From PALSA-612 sp963776375 (lineage in GTDB: Bacteria > Actinomycetota > Thermoleophilia > Gaiellales > Gaiellaceae), in contig CAVZMF010000002.1 of NCBI GenBank assembly GCA_963776375.1, positions 248,001 to 312,000 of the forward strand: a stretch of 64,000 nucleotides of DNA, written 5' to 3'. Positions 1 to 7,663 of the stretch are shown piece after piece; positions within the stretch are counted from its first letter, which is position 1; every line of letters starts with the position of its first letter. The translations under genes were made by a program, and so were the position numbers. Under the pieces are notes generated by a model, which saw nothing but the letters and a program-made list of their open reading frames with translations, did not search any database and was not told the origin of the DNA.

Positions 1-696
1 CTCCAGCTCCCGGAGCGGCGGCCCGGGCTCGAGGCCGAGCTCCTCGTCCAGCGCTCGTCGCGCGGCCTGGTAGGCCTCGAGCGCCTCGGCCTGGCGGCCG
101 CTCCGGTAGAGCGCGAGCATGAGCTGTCCTCGGAGCCGCTCGTCGAAGGGATGCTCCTGGATCAGCGTCTCGAGCTCGGGCACGAGGTCGGCGTGGCGAC
201 CCAGCTCCAGCTCGGCGTCGATCAGGTCCTGCGTCGCGGCCAGCCGCAGTTCCTCGAGCCGCGCGATCTCGACCGCCGCGAACGGCTCGTACGTGAGATC
301 GGCCAGCGCCGGGCCACGCCAGAGCCCGAGCGCCTCGCGAAGCTTCTCCGCGCGCCCGTCCGGCATGTCGATCTCGCGGGCCTCCGCCGCCAGCCGCTCG
401 AACCGCGCGGCATCGACCTGATCGGGCGAGACGTCCAGGAGGTAGCCGCCCTCGCGCGTGACGAGCACGTCGGAGCCCAGCGACTTGCGCAACAGCGACA
501 CGTAGTTCTGCAGCGCGTCCCGAGCCGTGCGCGGCGGGCTCTCGCCCCACAGATCCTCGATCAACCGGTCACCGGAGACCGTCTCGCCCGCACGAAGGAG
601 CAGCGCCGCGAGGAGCGCGCGGTGCTTCCTTCTGGGCAGCTCGACCGCGCGCCCGTCGTCGACCGCCGTCAACGGGCCCAGGATCCGAAACTCCAT
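1..696 (-). CDS. SARP-family transcriptional regulator (partial, C-terminus outside window)
   Basis: Read on the minus strand from an ATG at 696, the frame stays open to the window edge (232 codons). The start MEFRILGPL and the following winged-helix region (GETVSGDRLIEDLWG, then NYVSLLRKSLG) are typical of the OmpR-like DNA-binding domain of SARP regulators. From about residue 97 the bacterial transcriptional activation (BTAD) domain follows, ending in an EALEAYQAARRAL helix and ELGLEPGPPLRELE. Whether AAA or TPR domains follow cannot be seen. It is divergent from a run of secreted-protein genes whose promoters carry 11-bp direct repeats of the kind SARPs bind, so a local regulatory role is a reasonable inference. 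Confidence 0.85.
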   Translation of the reverse strand, partial: MEFRILGPLTAVDDGRAVELPRRKHRALLAALLLRAGETVSGDRLIEDLWGESPPRTARDALQNYVSLLRKSLGSDVLVTREGGYLLDVSPDQVDAARFERLAAEAREIDMPDGRAEKLREALGLWRGPALADLTYEPFAAVEIARLEELRLAATQDLIDAELELGRHADLVPELETLIQEHPFDERLRGQLMLALYRSGRQAEALEAYQAARRALDEELGLEPGPPLRELE

Positions 697-757
697 TGTG
701 CTGAGGCGGTCTTACCACTTGACAGGGCCGCTGAACAGGGGTCCGTATGAGCGCCGT

Positions 758-768
758 GTTACCGGCCC
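758..768 (+). promoter_or_regulatory. possible single SARP half-site, degenerate
   Basis: GTTACCGGCCC resembles the first 11-bp repeat found upstream of four genes further right. The second repeat is not recognisable here, so this may be a decayed or weaker site for the gene starting at 813. Confidence 0.3.
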
Positions 769-812
769 CCTCCATCGTGGGCGACGTCAATCGTCACCTG
801 AAGGAAGGAAAG

Positions 813-1331
813 ATGTCCAGGATCCGAAAGCCCGGCCCGGCAATGGTCGTCGCGCTCGTGGCGCTGTTCGTGGCGCTTTCGGGCTCGGCGGTCGCCGCGG
901 GCATCGTGCCGCTCGCGAAGCGCGCGCTCTCGGCGGACAACGCCAAGCACGCGCTCGTCGCCGACAGCGCCAAGCACGCGCTCGTCGCCGACAGCGCGAA
1001 GAAGGTCGGTACGCAGACGGCGGCTCAGATCGTCCAGCAGGCAGTCGGCCAGGCGTCACAGGCGCCGGGACCGGCGAGCTCCGCGGCAGGGCTGCTTACG
1101 GTCAAGACCGCGACATGGTCGAACTCGCCCCGGCAGGGACAGATGTTCACGGTCACGTGCGACGCGGGCCAGAAGGCCGTCGGCGGCGGCTACGACGATG
1201 CTATGGGCTGGAGCTCCGGCTTCGACACGAAACCGACGTCGGACGACGGAGGCTGGCAGGTCTTCATCGGGACGAGCTCGAACGCGCCCGGCCAGCAGTC
1301 CGGGACCCTGTATGCCGTCTGCCTCAAGTAG
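813..1331 (+). CDS. small exported protein of unknown function
   Basis: A 172-residue protein with a basic N-terminus and one hydrophobic segment ending SAVAAG at about residue 29, which reads as a signal peptide or anchor. It was started at 813 because AAGGAAGGAAAG lies just upstream; an upstream in-frame ATG at 747 lacks such a site. The middle has short A/K/D-rich repeats (AKHALVADS twice), and the C-terminal half holds two cysteines (TCDAG and AVCLK) that could form a disulfide. I recall proteins with this N-terminus as common in Thermoleophilia, but no function is known to me. The last 20 nt overlap the next gene. Confidence 0.7.
   Translation: MSRIRKPGPAMVVALVALFVALSGSAVAAGIVPLAKRALSADNAKHALVADSAKHALVADSAKKVGTQTAAQIVQQAVGQASQAPGPASSAAGLLTVKTATWSNSPRQGQMFTVTCDAGQKAVGGGYDDAMGWSSGFDTKPTSDDGGWQVFIGTSSNAPGQQSGTLYAVCLK
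942..995 (+). repeat. perfect 27-bp tandem repeat, two units, inside the gene
   Basis: Positions 942-968 and 969-995 are identical and in frame, encoding AKHALVADS twice. This is a plausible spot for repeat-number change. Confidence 0.9.
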
Positions 1332-2379
1332 GGCGCTTCTTGCGGGCGCGGCCGCTGTGCTCGCCTCGGCCGCGCCTGTCGGCGCGTTCGCACCCGGCGG
1401 ATCTCCCGGCGGACCGGTCGTGGTGGCCGCGTTCGCCCTGCGCACATCGGCGCCGCTGACGACCGCCGGGATACGCCGCCTGTCGCGACGCACGTGGTCG
1501 GGCGGTCCGACGACTGCGGCGGACGGCGAGACGGTCACGGTCTTCGTCTCGGACTCGTACGCCGCGGATCCGTCGGTCGTGCAGAGGTGGGCCGACTTCT
1601 TCGCCGGCCTCGTGCACGGCAGCGAGCTCGGACTGCTCACGACCTACGTCGAGACGCCGGCAGAGGTCAGCAAGACGTGTGGCGGGGAGTCGATCCTCGG
1701 CTGCTACGGGAGCAACCGCCTGGTGATCCCCGGCGACGTCGACCAGGGCGTCGATCCGACGGAGATCGCCACCCACGAGTACGGCCACCACATCGCTTTC
1801 AACCGCGTCGACACGCCCTGGCAGGCCGTCGACTGGGGAACGAAGCGGTGGTCGTCCTACGTGAACGTCTGCGCCAAGTCCGCCGCCGGGACGATGTTTC
1901 CCGGCGACGAGGACGTCCACTACCGGCAGAACCCGGGCGAGGCGTTCGCCGAGGTGTATCGGGCGCTCAACTACTCCAAGAAAGGACTGGCGCTCGACTG
2001 GCCCATTGTCGACATCCTGTTCTTCCCCGACCCGAACGCAATACAGGCGGTCGAGCAGGACGTGCTCCAGCCGTGGGCGACGGGGACGGCGAGGAGCATC
2101 ACGGGCAGGTTCACGGCTCGAGGGAAGCGCCGATTCACCCTTCCTCTCGCGACGCCTCTCGACGGCGACCTCCAGCTCTCGCTCTCGCTGCCCAAGGGGG
2201 GTCTCTACGACGTGACGCTGCTCGCGGCCGACGGCCGGAGCGTTCTGGCCAAGGGGCTCTGGTCGGGGCTGCGAGCGAAGACGCTGGCGTTCACGATCTG
2301 CGGCCAGAGGAGCATGCTCGTCCGCGTGTCCCGGATCGGCGCCCCGGGCCGCTTCGCGCTCCACCTCGTCACGCCCTGA
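1312..2379 (+). CDS. secreted HExxH-type metallopeptidase-like protein
   Basis: A 355-residue protein with an Ala-rich signal-peptide-like N-terminus (RALLAGAAAVLASAAPVGAFA). THEYGHH places the zinc-binding HExxH at residues 155-159, and NPGEAFAEVY about 50 residues later offers acidic third-ligand candidates (E210 or E214), as in gluzincin-like peptidases. Four cysteines lie in or near the catalytic part (KTCGGESILGCYG and others). The C-terminal 120 residues look like a beta-rich pre-peptidase-type module. ATG 1312 was chosen because it gives the signal peptide; it overlaps the upstream gene by 20 nt, suggesting translational coupling. Substrate unknown. Confidence 0.7.
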   Translation: MPSASSRALLAGAAAVLASAAPVGAFAPGGSPGGPVVVAAFALRTSAPLTTAGIRRLSRRTWSGGPTTAADGETVTVFVSDSYAADPSVVQRWADFFAGLVHGSELGLLTTYVETPAEVSKTCGGESILGCYGSNRLVIPGDVDQGVDPTEIATHEYGHHIAFNRVDTPWQAVDWGTKRWSSYVNVCAKSAAGTMFPGDEDVHYRQNPGEAFAEVYRALNYSKKGLALDWPIVDILFFPDPNAIQAVEQDVLQPWATGTARSITGRFTARGKRRFTLPLATPLDGDLQLSLSLPKGGLYDVTLLAADGRSVLAKGLWSGLRAKTLAFTICGQRSMLVRVSRIGAPGRFALHLVTP

Positions 2380-2415
2380 TCCTGGGCGGCTTTCGCCGAC
2401 GACCGCCGGCGAGAC

Positions 2416-2440
2416 GCGGGGCCGCCCTCGGCGGCCCCGC
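2416..2440 (+). terminator. GC-rich hairpin after the peptidase gene
   Basis: An 11-bp perfect stem, GCGGGGCCGCC with its complement, and a CTC loop. There is no T-tract, as is common for actinobacterial terminators. It sits directly before the next promoter-like repeat. Confidence 0.65.
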
Positions 2441-2443
2441 CGT

Positions 2444-2476
2444 ATTACCGGCGCATTAGCGGCGCACGCGCACGCT
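2444..2476 (+). promoter_or_regulatory. SARP-type promoter: 11-bp direct repeat plus -10
   Basis: ATTACCGGCGC (2444-2454) is followed at once by ATTAGCGGCGC (2455-2465). A CACGCT hexamer (2471-2476) lies 9 bp after the second heptamer. The repeat-to--10 geometry matches known SARP-dependent promoters; binding by the adjacent regulator is inference. Confidence 0.6.
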
Positions 2477-2517
2477 GACCCGTGCAGTTCCACTACCAAG
2501 GAAGGAGTTTCGGTGAG

Positions 2518-3324
2518 ATGAAGCGATGGAGCATGATCTTCGCCGTCGCGGCGGTCGCACTCACGAGCGTGCTCGCGGTCACTGCTCTGGCTGCGACCTC
2601 CAAGACGATCAACGGCACGTCGAGGAACGACGTGCTGAGAGGCACGACGAAGGCGGACGTCATCAACGGCAAGGCCGGAAACGACAAGCTCTACGGCTAC
2701 GCCGGGAACGACCGTCTCGTCGGCGGACCGGGGAACGACGTCCTCGTCGGCGGTCCCGGTGCCGACAAGCTCAACTGCGGCAGCGGCAAGGACATCGCGA
2801 TGGCCGGAAAGGGCGACACGGTCTCGAAGAGTTGCGAGACCGTCAAGGGCCTGGTGGTTTCACCGCCGCCGCCCCCGCCGGCGCCCCCGCCGCCACCGCC
2901 TCCGCCCCCACCTCCGCCTCCGCCCCCGCCGCCACCCCCCGCGGCAACGCCCGGCCACTACCAGGGCACGACCGCGGACAACGAGCTTTGGGCCTTCGAC
3001 ATCAATCCCGACGGTCTGTCGCTCGCCAACCTCCAGACGGGGCAGATGAACAAGTCGTGTACCCCGGACGACATCACTCTCTCCGGCGGCAACCTCTCGT
3101 TCAAGGGGCCGTTCCCGGTTGGGAGTGACGGGAGCTTCACGATCAACGCCACCCTGACGGGCTCCGTCGGCGGCAATCCCTCCACGGGCACGGCCGCCAT
3201 CACCGGCAATGTCTCCGGCGGGAGCGCGTCCGGCACCTACCGAGTCGACACCTCGTTTACGTACAACGGCACGGCGTACGGCTGCACCACCGGGAACCAG
3301 ACCTGGAGCGCTTCGAAGACGTAG
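2518..3324 (+). CDS. secreted protein: RTX-like repeats, polyproline linker, C-terminal GHY module
   Basis: A 268-residue protein started at ATG 2518, which follows GGAAGGAG. A signal peptide (residues 1-25, ending ALAAT) is followed by RTX-type calcium-binding nonapeptides at about 32-95 (GNDRLVGGPGNDVLVGG style), one KLNCGSGKD variant and a cysteine pair. A run of about 30 residues that is almost all proline comes next, then a 115-residue domain opening PGHYQG and closing YGCTTGNQTWSA. The same closing domain ends the next gene's product. It is likely cell-surface or extracellular and calcium-dependent; function unknown. Confidence 0.75.
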   Translation: MKRWSMIFAVAAVALTSVLAVTALAATSKTINGTSRNDVLRGTTKADVINGKAGNDKLYGYAGNDRLVGGPGNDVLVGGPGADKLNCGSGKDIAMAGKGDTVSKSCETVKGLVVSPPPPPPAPPPPPPPPPPPPPPPPPPPAATPGHYQGTTADNELWAFDINPDGLSLANLQTGQMNKSCTPDDITLSGGNLSFKGPFPVGSDGSFTINATLTGSVGGNPSTGTAAITGNVSGGSASGTYRVDTSFTYNGTAYGCTTGNQTWSASKT

Positions 3325-3387
3325 CTCGAGGCTCCGAGGAAGGGGCGGGCTCCGGCAGGAGACCCGTCGACGACCGCCGGTAAACAC

Positions 3388-3416
3388 GCGGGGCCGCTTG
3401 AAGGGAGCGGCCCCGC
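3388..3416 (+). terminator. GC-rich hairpin after the RTX-like gene
   Basis: GCGGGGCCGCT pairs with AGCGGCCCCGC across a 7-nt loop. The stem is nearly the same sequence as the hairpin at 2416, and it is again followed immediately by the repeat promoter. Confidence 0.65.
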
Positions 3417-3419
3417 TGT

Positions 3420-3451
3420 ATTACCGTCGCATTAGCGGGGCGCCGCATTCT
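3420..3451 (+). promoter_or_regulatory. SARP-type promoter: 11-bp direct repeat plus -10
   Basis: ATTACCGTCGC (3420-3430), ATTAGCGGGGC (3431-3441), then CATTCT (3446-3451) exactly 8 bp after the second heptamer. Confidence 0.6.
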
Positions 3452-3478
3452 CGGGGGACAACCGGAAGGAGTTCTGAG

Positions 3479-4318
3479 ATGAAACGGCGCAACTTCATTT
3501 TCGCCGCCGTCGGGGTCGGTCTCATGACGCTGTTCACAGCCACCGCGCTGGCGGCGACCGACAAGGGGGCCGGCAAAGCGCCGGCGCCCGTCAAGGTCAC
3601 GCTCACGGTCGGCGGCACCTCGGCGACCGGCGGCGACCCCGTCTTGCTCTCGGCGAGAGCGAGACCGCTCCCGCGCGGCGACCGGTTGCTCATCCAGGAG
3701 CGCGATCGGGGCGCTCGTGCGTGGTCGAGCACCGCGGAGTGCGGGACGTCGACCTGCAGGGGCCAGTGGACGGAGCCGGGGGATGCGACCGACCGCTTCA
3801 GGGCGATTGCGATCAAGCGCAAGAACGGAGCCAGAGGCCCGATCGTCAAGACCCTCGGCAAGTCGCGGACCGTGACCGTCACGTGGACGGCCCCACCGCC
3901 TCCACCGCCCCCGCCGCCCCCGCCGCCGATGGCGCTCGCCGGCCACTACTGCGGGTTCAACGACCAGGGTAAGAGCGTCTGCCTCGACGTCACGTCCGAT
4001 TCCTCGAGCGTGACCAACTTCGTGACCGAGTCGATCGTCACGTGCACCGACTCGTCGCGGTGGCAGTGGCGCCTGTCGTTCCACACCAGCCCGCCGATCA
4101 CGAATCTCGGCTTCACCTACAACTTCTCGGGCCAGTTGACCCCCGGTTCGAGCTCAATCACCAACCTCCAGGCGACCTACTCGATCGACGGAACCTTCGA
4201 CACGGCGGGCAACGTGAACGGGTCGCTCGCGCTGACGTCGATCTCGTGGGACGAGAACGGCACGCACTACGACTGCTCGAGCGCGCCCTACGCCTGGAAG
4301 GCCAAGCTCAACGCCTGA
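3479..4318 (+). CDS. secreted protein with polyproline linker and C-terminal GHY module
   Basis: A 279-residue protein whose ATG at 3479 follows AAGGAG. The N-terminus (MKRRNFIFAAVGVG to ALAAT) is a signal peptide and resembles that of the previous gene. A first beta-rich domain (about 30-135, with a Cys pair AECGTSTCRG) resembles an immunoglobulin-like fold. Then come about 14 prolines and a 125-residue C-terminal domain, AGHYCG to YDCSSAPYAWKA, matching the end of the previous protein in layout. The two genes probably arose by duplication and N-terminal domain exchange. Surface location inferred; function unknown. Confidence 0.7.
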   Translation: MKRRNFIFAAVGVGLMTLFTATALAATDKGAGKAPAPVKVTLTVGGTSATGGDPVLLSARARPLPRGDRLLIQERDRGARAWSSTAECGTSTCRGQWTEPGDATDRFRAIAIKRKNGARGPIVKTLGKSRTVTVTWTAPPPPPPPPPPPPMALAGHYCGFNDQGKSVCLDVTSDSSSVTNFVTESIVTCTDSSRWQWRLSFHTSPPITNLGFTYNFSGQLTPGSSSITNLQATYSIDGTFDTAGNVNGSLALTSISWDENGTHYDCSSAPYAWKAKLNA

Positions 4319-4333
4319 TGTTGGGGGTGAAGC

Positions 4334-4369
4334 GCGTGAGGGGCCGTTCTGGAGCGGCCCCTCCACGCG
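4334..4369 (+). terminator. GC-rich hairpin after the second GHY-module gene
   Basis: The arms GCGTGAGGGGCCG and CGGCCCCTCCACGC pair with one bulged base. The hairpin lies 17 bp before the next promoter-like repeat. Confidence 0.6.
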
Positions 4370-4385
4370 TTCGGTCCGCGGAGGT

Positions 4386-4417
4386 ATTACCGGCGCGTTA
4401 GCGGGCGCCCGCATCCT
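4386..4417 (+). promoter_or_regulatory. SARP-type promoter giving a leaderless mRNA
   Basis: ATTACCGGCGC (4386-4396), GTTAGCGGGCG (4397-4407) and CATCCT (4412-4417), again 8 bp after the second heptamer. The hexamer ends 6 nt before ATG 4424, so transcription would start at or next to the start codon. Confidence 0.6.
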
Positions 4418-4423
4418 GGGACG

Positions 4424-5641
4424 ATGAGCGGAGTTCGGTCTCGGGTGGTGGCGTTCGCGGTCGGGGCAGCGGCCGTGCTCGCCGTGCTCGTGCCCGTCAG
4501 CCTCGGGCACGCGGGGACAGACGTGGTTCCGGGCCGGAACGGGCGCATCGTCGTCCAGGTTTCGGCACCCGGCGGAAGCGAGCTCGCACCTGCCAACCTC
4601 TACCTCTTCCGGCTCCCGGGCGAGGTGGACTTCGTCCAGCTTACGCGCGGCAGGGACAACAACGCCAATCCGAGCTGGTCGCCAGACGGGAAGCTGGTCG
4701 CCTTCGACAGCAACGCCCTGGGTGCGACGCGGGTCGATCACGACCTGTTCGTGATCCGGCCGGACGCGACCGGTCTCAGGCGCCTGACCTCGGGGCCGCC
4801 GTCCGACGAGGACCCGAGCTGGTCGCCGGACGGGACCCGCATCGCCTTCACGAGCGACAGGAGCGGCAATCGCGACATCTGGACGATGAACGCGGGCGGA
4901 TCCGGGCTCGAGCAGCTCACGACGAGTGGGCTGACCGACGAGGAGCCGGCCTGGTCGCCCGACGGCAGCCAGATCGCGTTCGCGAGCTTCAGCGACGGCG
5001 ACGAGGAGATCTACGTGATGAACGCGGACGGCTCCGAGGTGCACCAGATCACCCACAACAACGTGTGGGGCGACCGCGATCCGGCCTGGTCCCCGGACGG
5101 GAGATATCTCGCGTTCGACTCCAACCGCAACGGGAACCGCGAGCTTTACGTCGTCAAGGCCGACGGCACGAACGTCCGCCTCGTCACGACGAGGCCCGGA
5201 ACCGACGCGCGGCCGGCGTGGTCTCCGGACGGCCGTCTGATCGCATTCCAGACGGATGCGGGCACGCCAAACGAGCGCCAGGTCGCCGTGGTCGACGCGA
5301 AGGGCGACAACGTCGACGTGCTCTCGGCGAGCGAGCTCTGGATCACGTCGCCCGACTGGCAGCGCGAACGGAAGGTCGACCCCTGTCCGGTCCGCGGAAC
5401 GGCGCTCGACGACCGCCTGCGCCTCTCGGACGGGCGCGACGTCGCCTGCCTGCTCGCGGGCAACGACAGGATCTGGGCCGGGGCCGGCGACGACAGGATC
5501 GACCTCGGCCCCGGGAACGACGTGGTCACGGGCGGCGCGGGCGCTGACACGATCAAATGCGGTCCCGGACGGGACGTCGTCCACGCCGACCGGCTCGATC
5601 ACGTCGCGGCCGACTGCGAGGTCGTCCGGCGTGCTTCGTAG
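4424..5641 (+). CDS. secreted TolB-like beta-propeller with C-terminal RTX-like tail
   Basis: A 405-residue protein. Residues 1-30 form a signal peptide. Six PD40/WD40-like blades follow, each carrying a WSPDG motif with an IAF strand (for example PSWSPDGTRIAFTSD), covering about 45-310. The last 85 residues hold an RTX-like segment (GNDRIWAGAGDDRIDLGPGND) with three or four cysteines, including KCGPG and DCEVV. Lone TolB-like propellers are known as periplasmic or secreted scaffolds; there are no Tol-Pal genes here, so a Tol role is unlikely. The RTX tail links it to the protein encoded at 2518. Confidence 0.8.
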   Translation: MSGVRSRVVAFAVGAAAVLAVLVPVSLGHAGTDVVPGRNGRIVVQVSAPGGSELAPANLYLFRLPGEVDFVQLTRGRDNNANPSWSPDGKLVAFDSNALGATRVDHDLFVIRPDATGLRRLTSGPPSDEDPSWSPDGTRIAFTSDRSGNRDIWTMNAGGSGLEQLTTSGLTDEEPAWSPDGSQIAFASFSDGDEEIYVMNADGSEVHQITHNNVWGDRDPAWSPDGRYLAFDSNRNGNRELYVVKADGTNVRLVTTRPGTDARPAWSPDGRLIAFQTDAGTPNERQVAVVDAKGDNVDVLSASELWITSPDWQRERKVDPCPVRGTALDDRLRLSDGRDVACLLAGNDRIWAGAGDDRIDLGPGNDVVTGGAGADTIKCGPGRDVVHADRLDHVAADCEVVRRAS

Positions 5642-5856
5642 CGCCGCGGCGGTCTTCCTATGACGGCGGTCCGGGGACTCGCTTCGGTCTGGTCTCCGGA
5701 CGCTGGATCGCCTTCGTCCACCGCCGGCCCCGGGACCACTGAGTAGGGACCTCCGGCTCATGAAGCCCCCCGGCGGCGGCTAGAGAGTGCTCGTGCGCAA
5801 CGCCTCTCAGCCCGCGTGGAAGCCGTGAGCCTGCGTGCTCTCGATCGGGTGGCCGT
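5642..5856. other. intergenic stretch with no gene recognised
   Basis: Between the propeller gene and the next promoter-like repeat I see no convincing coding frame. No strong hairpin like those after the three preceding genes is present. Confidence 0.5.
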
Positions 5857-5888
5857 GTTACCGGCGCATTAGCGCCGCGTCGCACCCT
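5857..5888 (+). promoter_or_regulatory. SARP-type promoter: 11-bp direct repeat plus -10
   Basis: GTTACCGGCGC (5857-5867), ATTAGCGCCGC (5868-5878) and CACCCT (5883-5888), 8 bp after the second heptamer. Confidence 0.55.
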
Positions 5889-5930
5889 CCGGACTCGGCC
5901 ATTCCTCCCAGGGCACGAAAGGAGTTCGAG

Positions 5931-7373
5931 ATGCGCAAGCTGTTTCTTCCACTGATCGCCGCGTTGGCCTTGGCGGCGGTTGCGTTTCCGGCGGCGGCGC
6001 TCGCCTCCCCGCCGGGGAACGACGACTTCGCGAACGCGACGGCGATCTCGTCGCTGCCGTTCAGCGACTCGGTCAACATCGTCGAAGCCCAGTACGAACC
6101 CGGTGAGTCGAGCAACTGCGGTGTCTCCAACACCGTCTGGTACTCGTTCACCCCCTCGAGCGACGAGATGGTCCGAGCCGATCAGGCGGGCACCAGCTTC
6201 TTCGGCGCCGTCATCAACCTCTACCGGCAAGACGGCTCCGGCCTGAACGGGTTGACCTTCCTCGGCTGCTCTGCCTACTACACCAGCAAGCTGACCTTCC
6301 AGGCCCAGGCCGGGCAGACGTACTACTTCCAGGCCGGCAGTTCGTACTACGGCAGCGGGAACCTGGCGATCTCGGTGCAAGAGGTGCTGCCTCCGCCGAA
6401 CGACGACTTCGCGAACGCAACGGGAGTCGCGTCCCTGCCGTTCGGGGACAACGTCGACACGACGGCGGCGACGGTCGAGCCCGGCGAGCCGCACGCGTCG
6501 GACTGCATCAATTCGGCGAGCGCGAGCGTGTGGTACGCGTTCACGCCGGCGACGAGCGAATCGGTCGTCCGCGAACTTCAGCGGCTACGGCAGCATCGCC
6601 GCCTACACCGGCAGCTCGTTGGCGGATCTGAGTGAGGTCGGATGCCGCAACTACGGCTCCGTTCTCACCTTCCACGCGGTCGCAGGGTCGACTTACTACC
6701 TGCAACTCGTACCCTTTGACCCGCTGTCGAACGGACTGCTGGGCCTGACCATCGACATTGCACCACCTCCGACGGCCAGTCTCGTCTTCTACCCCGGTGA
6801 TCCATCCTCGTTCGACACGCTGCAGTTCTACGACGGGTCGTACGATCCCGGCCAGGCGGGCTTCTCGTCCGAGAACTGGGACTTCGGTGATGGCACGACC
6901 ATCTCCAATCCAGGCTGCTGTCCGCAGCATCGGTACGCCGCCGACGGCGACTAACGGTCAAGCTGAACGTGACGACGAACGACGGACGCACGGCGTCGAC
7001 CTCGCAGGTCGTGCACGTCCGCACGCACGACGTGGCGATCACGAAGTTCAGCGTTCCGCAGTCGGCGAGCAGTGGCCAGACCCGGTCAGTCACCGTCAGC
7101 CTGGCGAACCACCGCTACGACGAGACCGTGCAGGTGCAGCTCTACAAGAGCGTCGCCGGCGGTTACTTCGTGCCGGTCGGCTCGTCGCAGCAGTTCGTTC
7201 CGGTCAGGAGCGGCAATCGGACGACCGACTTCACGTTCAACTACACCTTCACGAACGACGACGCCGCCCTCGGCAAGGTGACGTTCGAGGCGGTCACGAG
7301 CATCATGGCTGCTCGCGACAGCCAGCCGACCGACAACACGGCGATCTCCCTGCCGACCAAGATCACCAAGTAA
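5931..7373 (+). pseudogene. secreted PKD-domain protein, frame broken twice
   Basis: ATG 5931 follows AAAGGAG. Joined across two indels the product is about 480 residues. It has a signal peptide ending ALAS, two copies of a domain starting PP(G/P)NDDFANAT, a PKD-like domain (NWDFGDGTTISN...HRYAADGD), and a C-terminal CARDB-like beta domain from THDVAITKF to PTKITK. The first break is near 6562, where CGCG probably lost a CG pair. The second is near 6953, where TACACG reads TAACG. All three pieces keep normal composition and conserved motifs, so sequencing error is as likely as decay. It belongs to the secreted set with SARP-type promoters. Confidence 0.65.
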
Positions 7374-7391
7374 CCGACTACATCGCGCCAG

Positions 7392-7414
7392 GGGGCCGCC
7401 TCACCGGCGGCCCC
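7392..7414 (+). terminator. GC-rich hairpin closing the secreted-protein cluster
   Basis: GGGGCCGCC pairs with GGCGGCCCC around a TCACC loop, 18 bp after the stop of the PKD-protein gene. Confidence 0.6.
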
Positions 7415-7493
7415 TCGGGCGTTCGGTTAGCCGCACTCCCGGACGCCTGCCCACCCCACCGCCTCGCTGGCCGGGAGCGGCGATCCTCCGGCC

Positions 7494-7595
7494 ATGAGCT
7501 GCAAGAAGAGAAAACTGTTTGCGCTCCTCGTAGCGGCAGCGCCACTCGTCGCCGCGATCCTCGTCGCGCTGAACGCCGGCCCACACGGCGGCTGA
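7494..7595 (+). CDS. possible 33-residue membrane peptide
   Basis: MSCKKRKLFALLV opens a short frame with a basic start and one hydrophobic helix ending in GPHGG. No ribosome binding site is obvious. I do not recognise it; it could be a chance frame. Confidence 0.3.
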   Translation: MSCKKRKLFALLVAAAPLVAAILVALNAGPHGG

Positions 7596-7663
7596 GCCCG
7601 GCGGCCGACAGGTGCGGTGCGGCTAGGATCGTCCCCGAGTCAAGCGATCTCGGGAGAGGGACA

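Noticed and set aside
2870..2950. CCGCC-rich run in the RTX-like gene as a possible CRISPR or minisatellite
   Set aside because: It is in frame and codes for a proline linker between two domains; there are no spacers.
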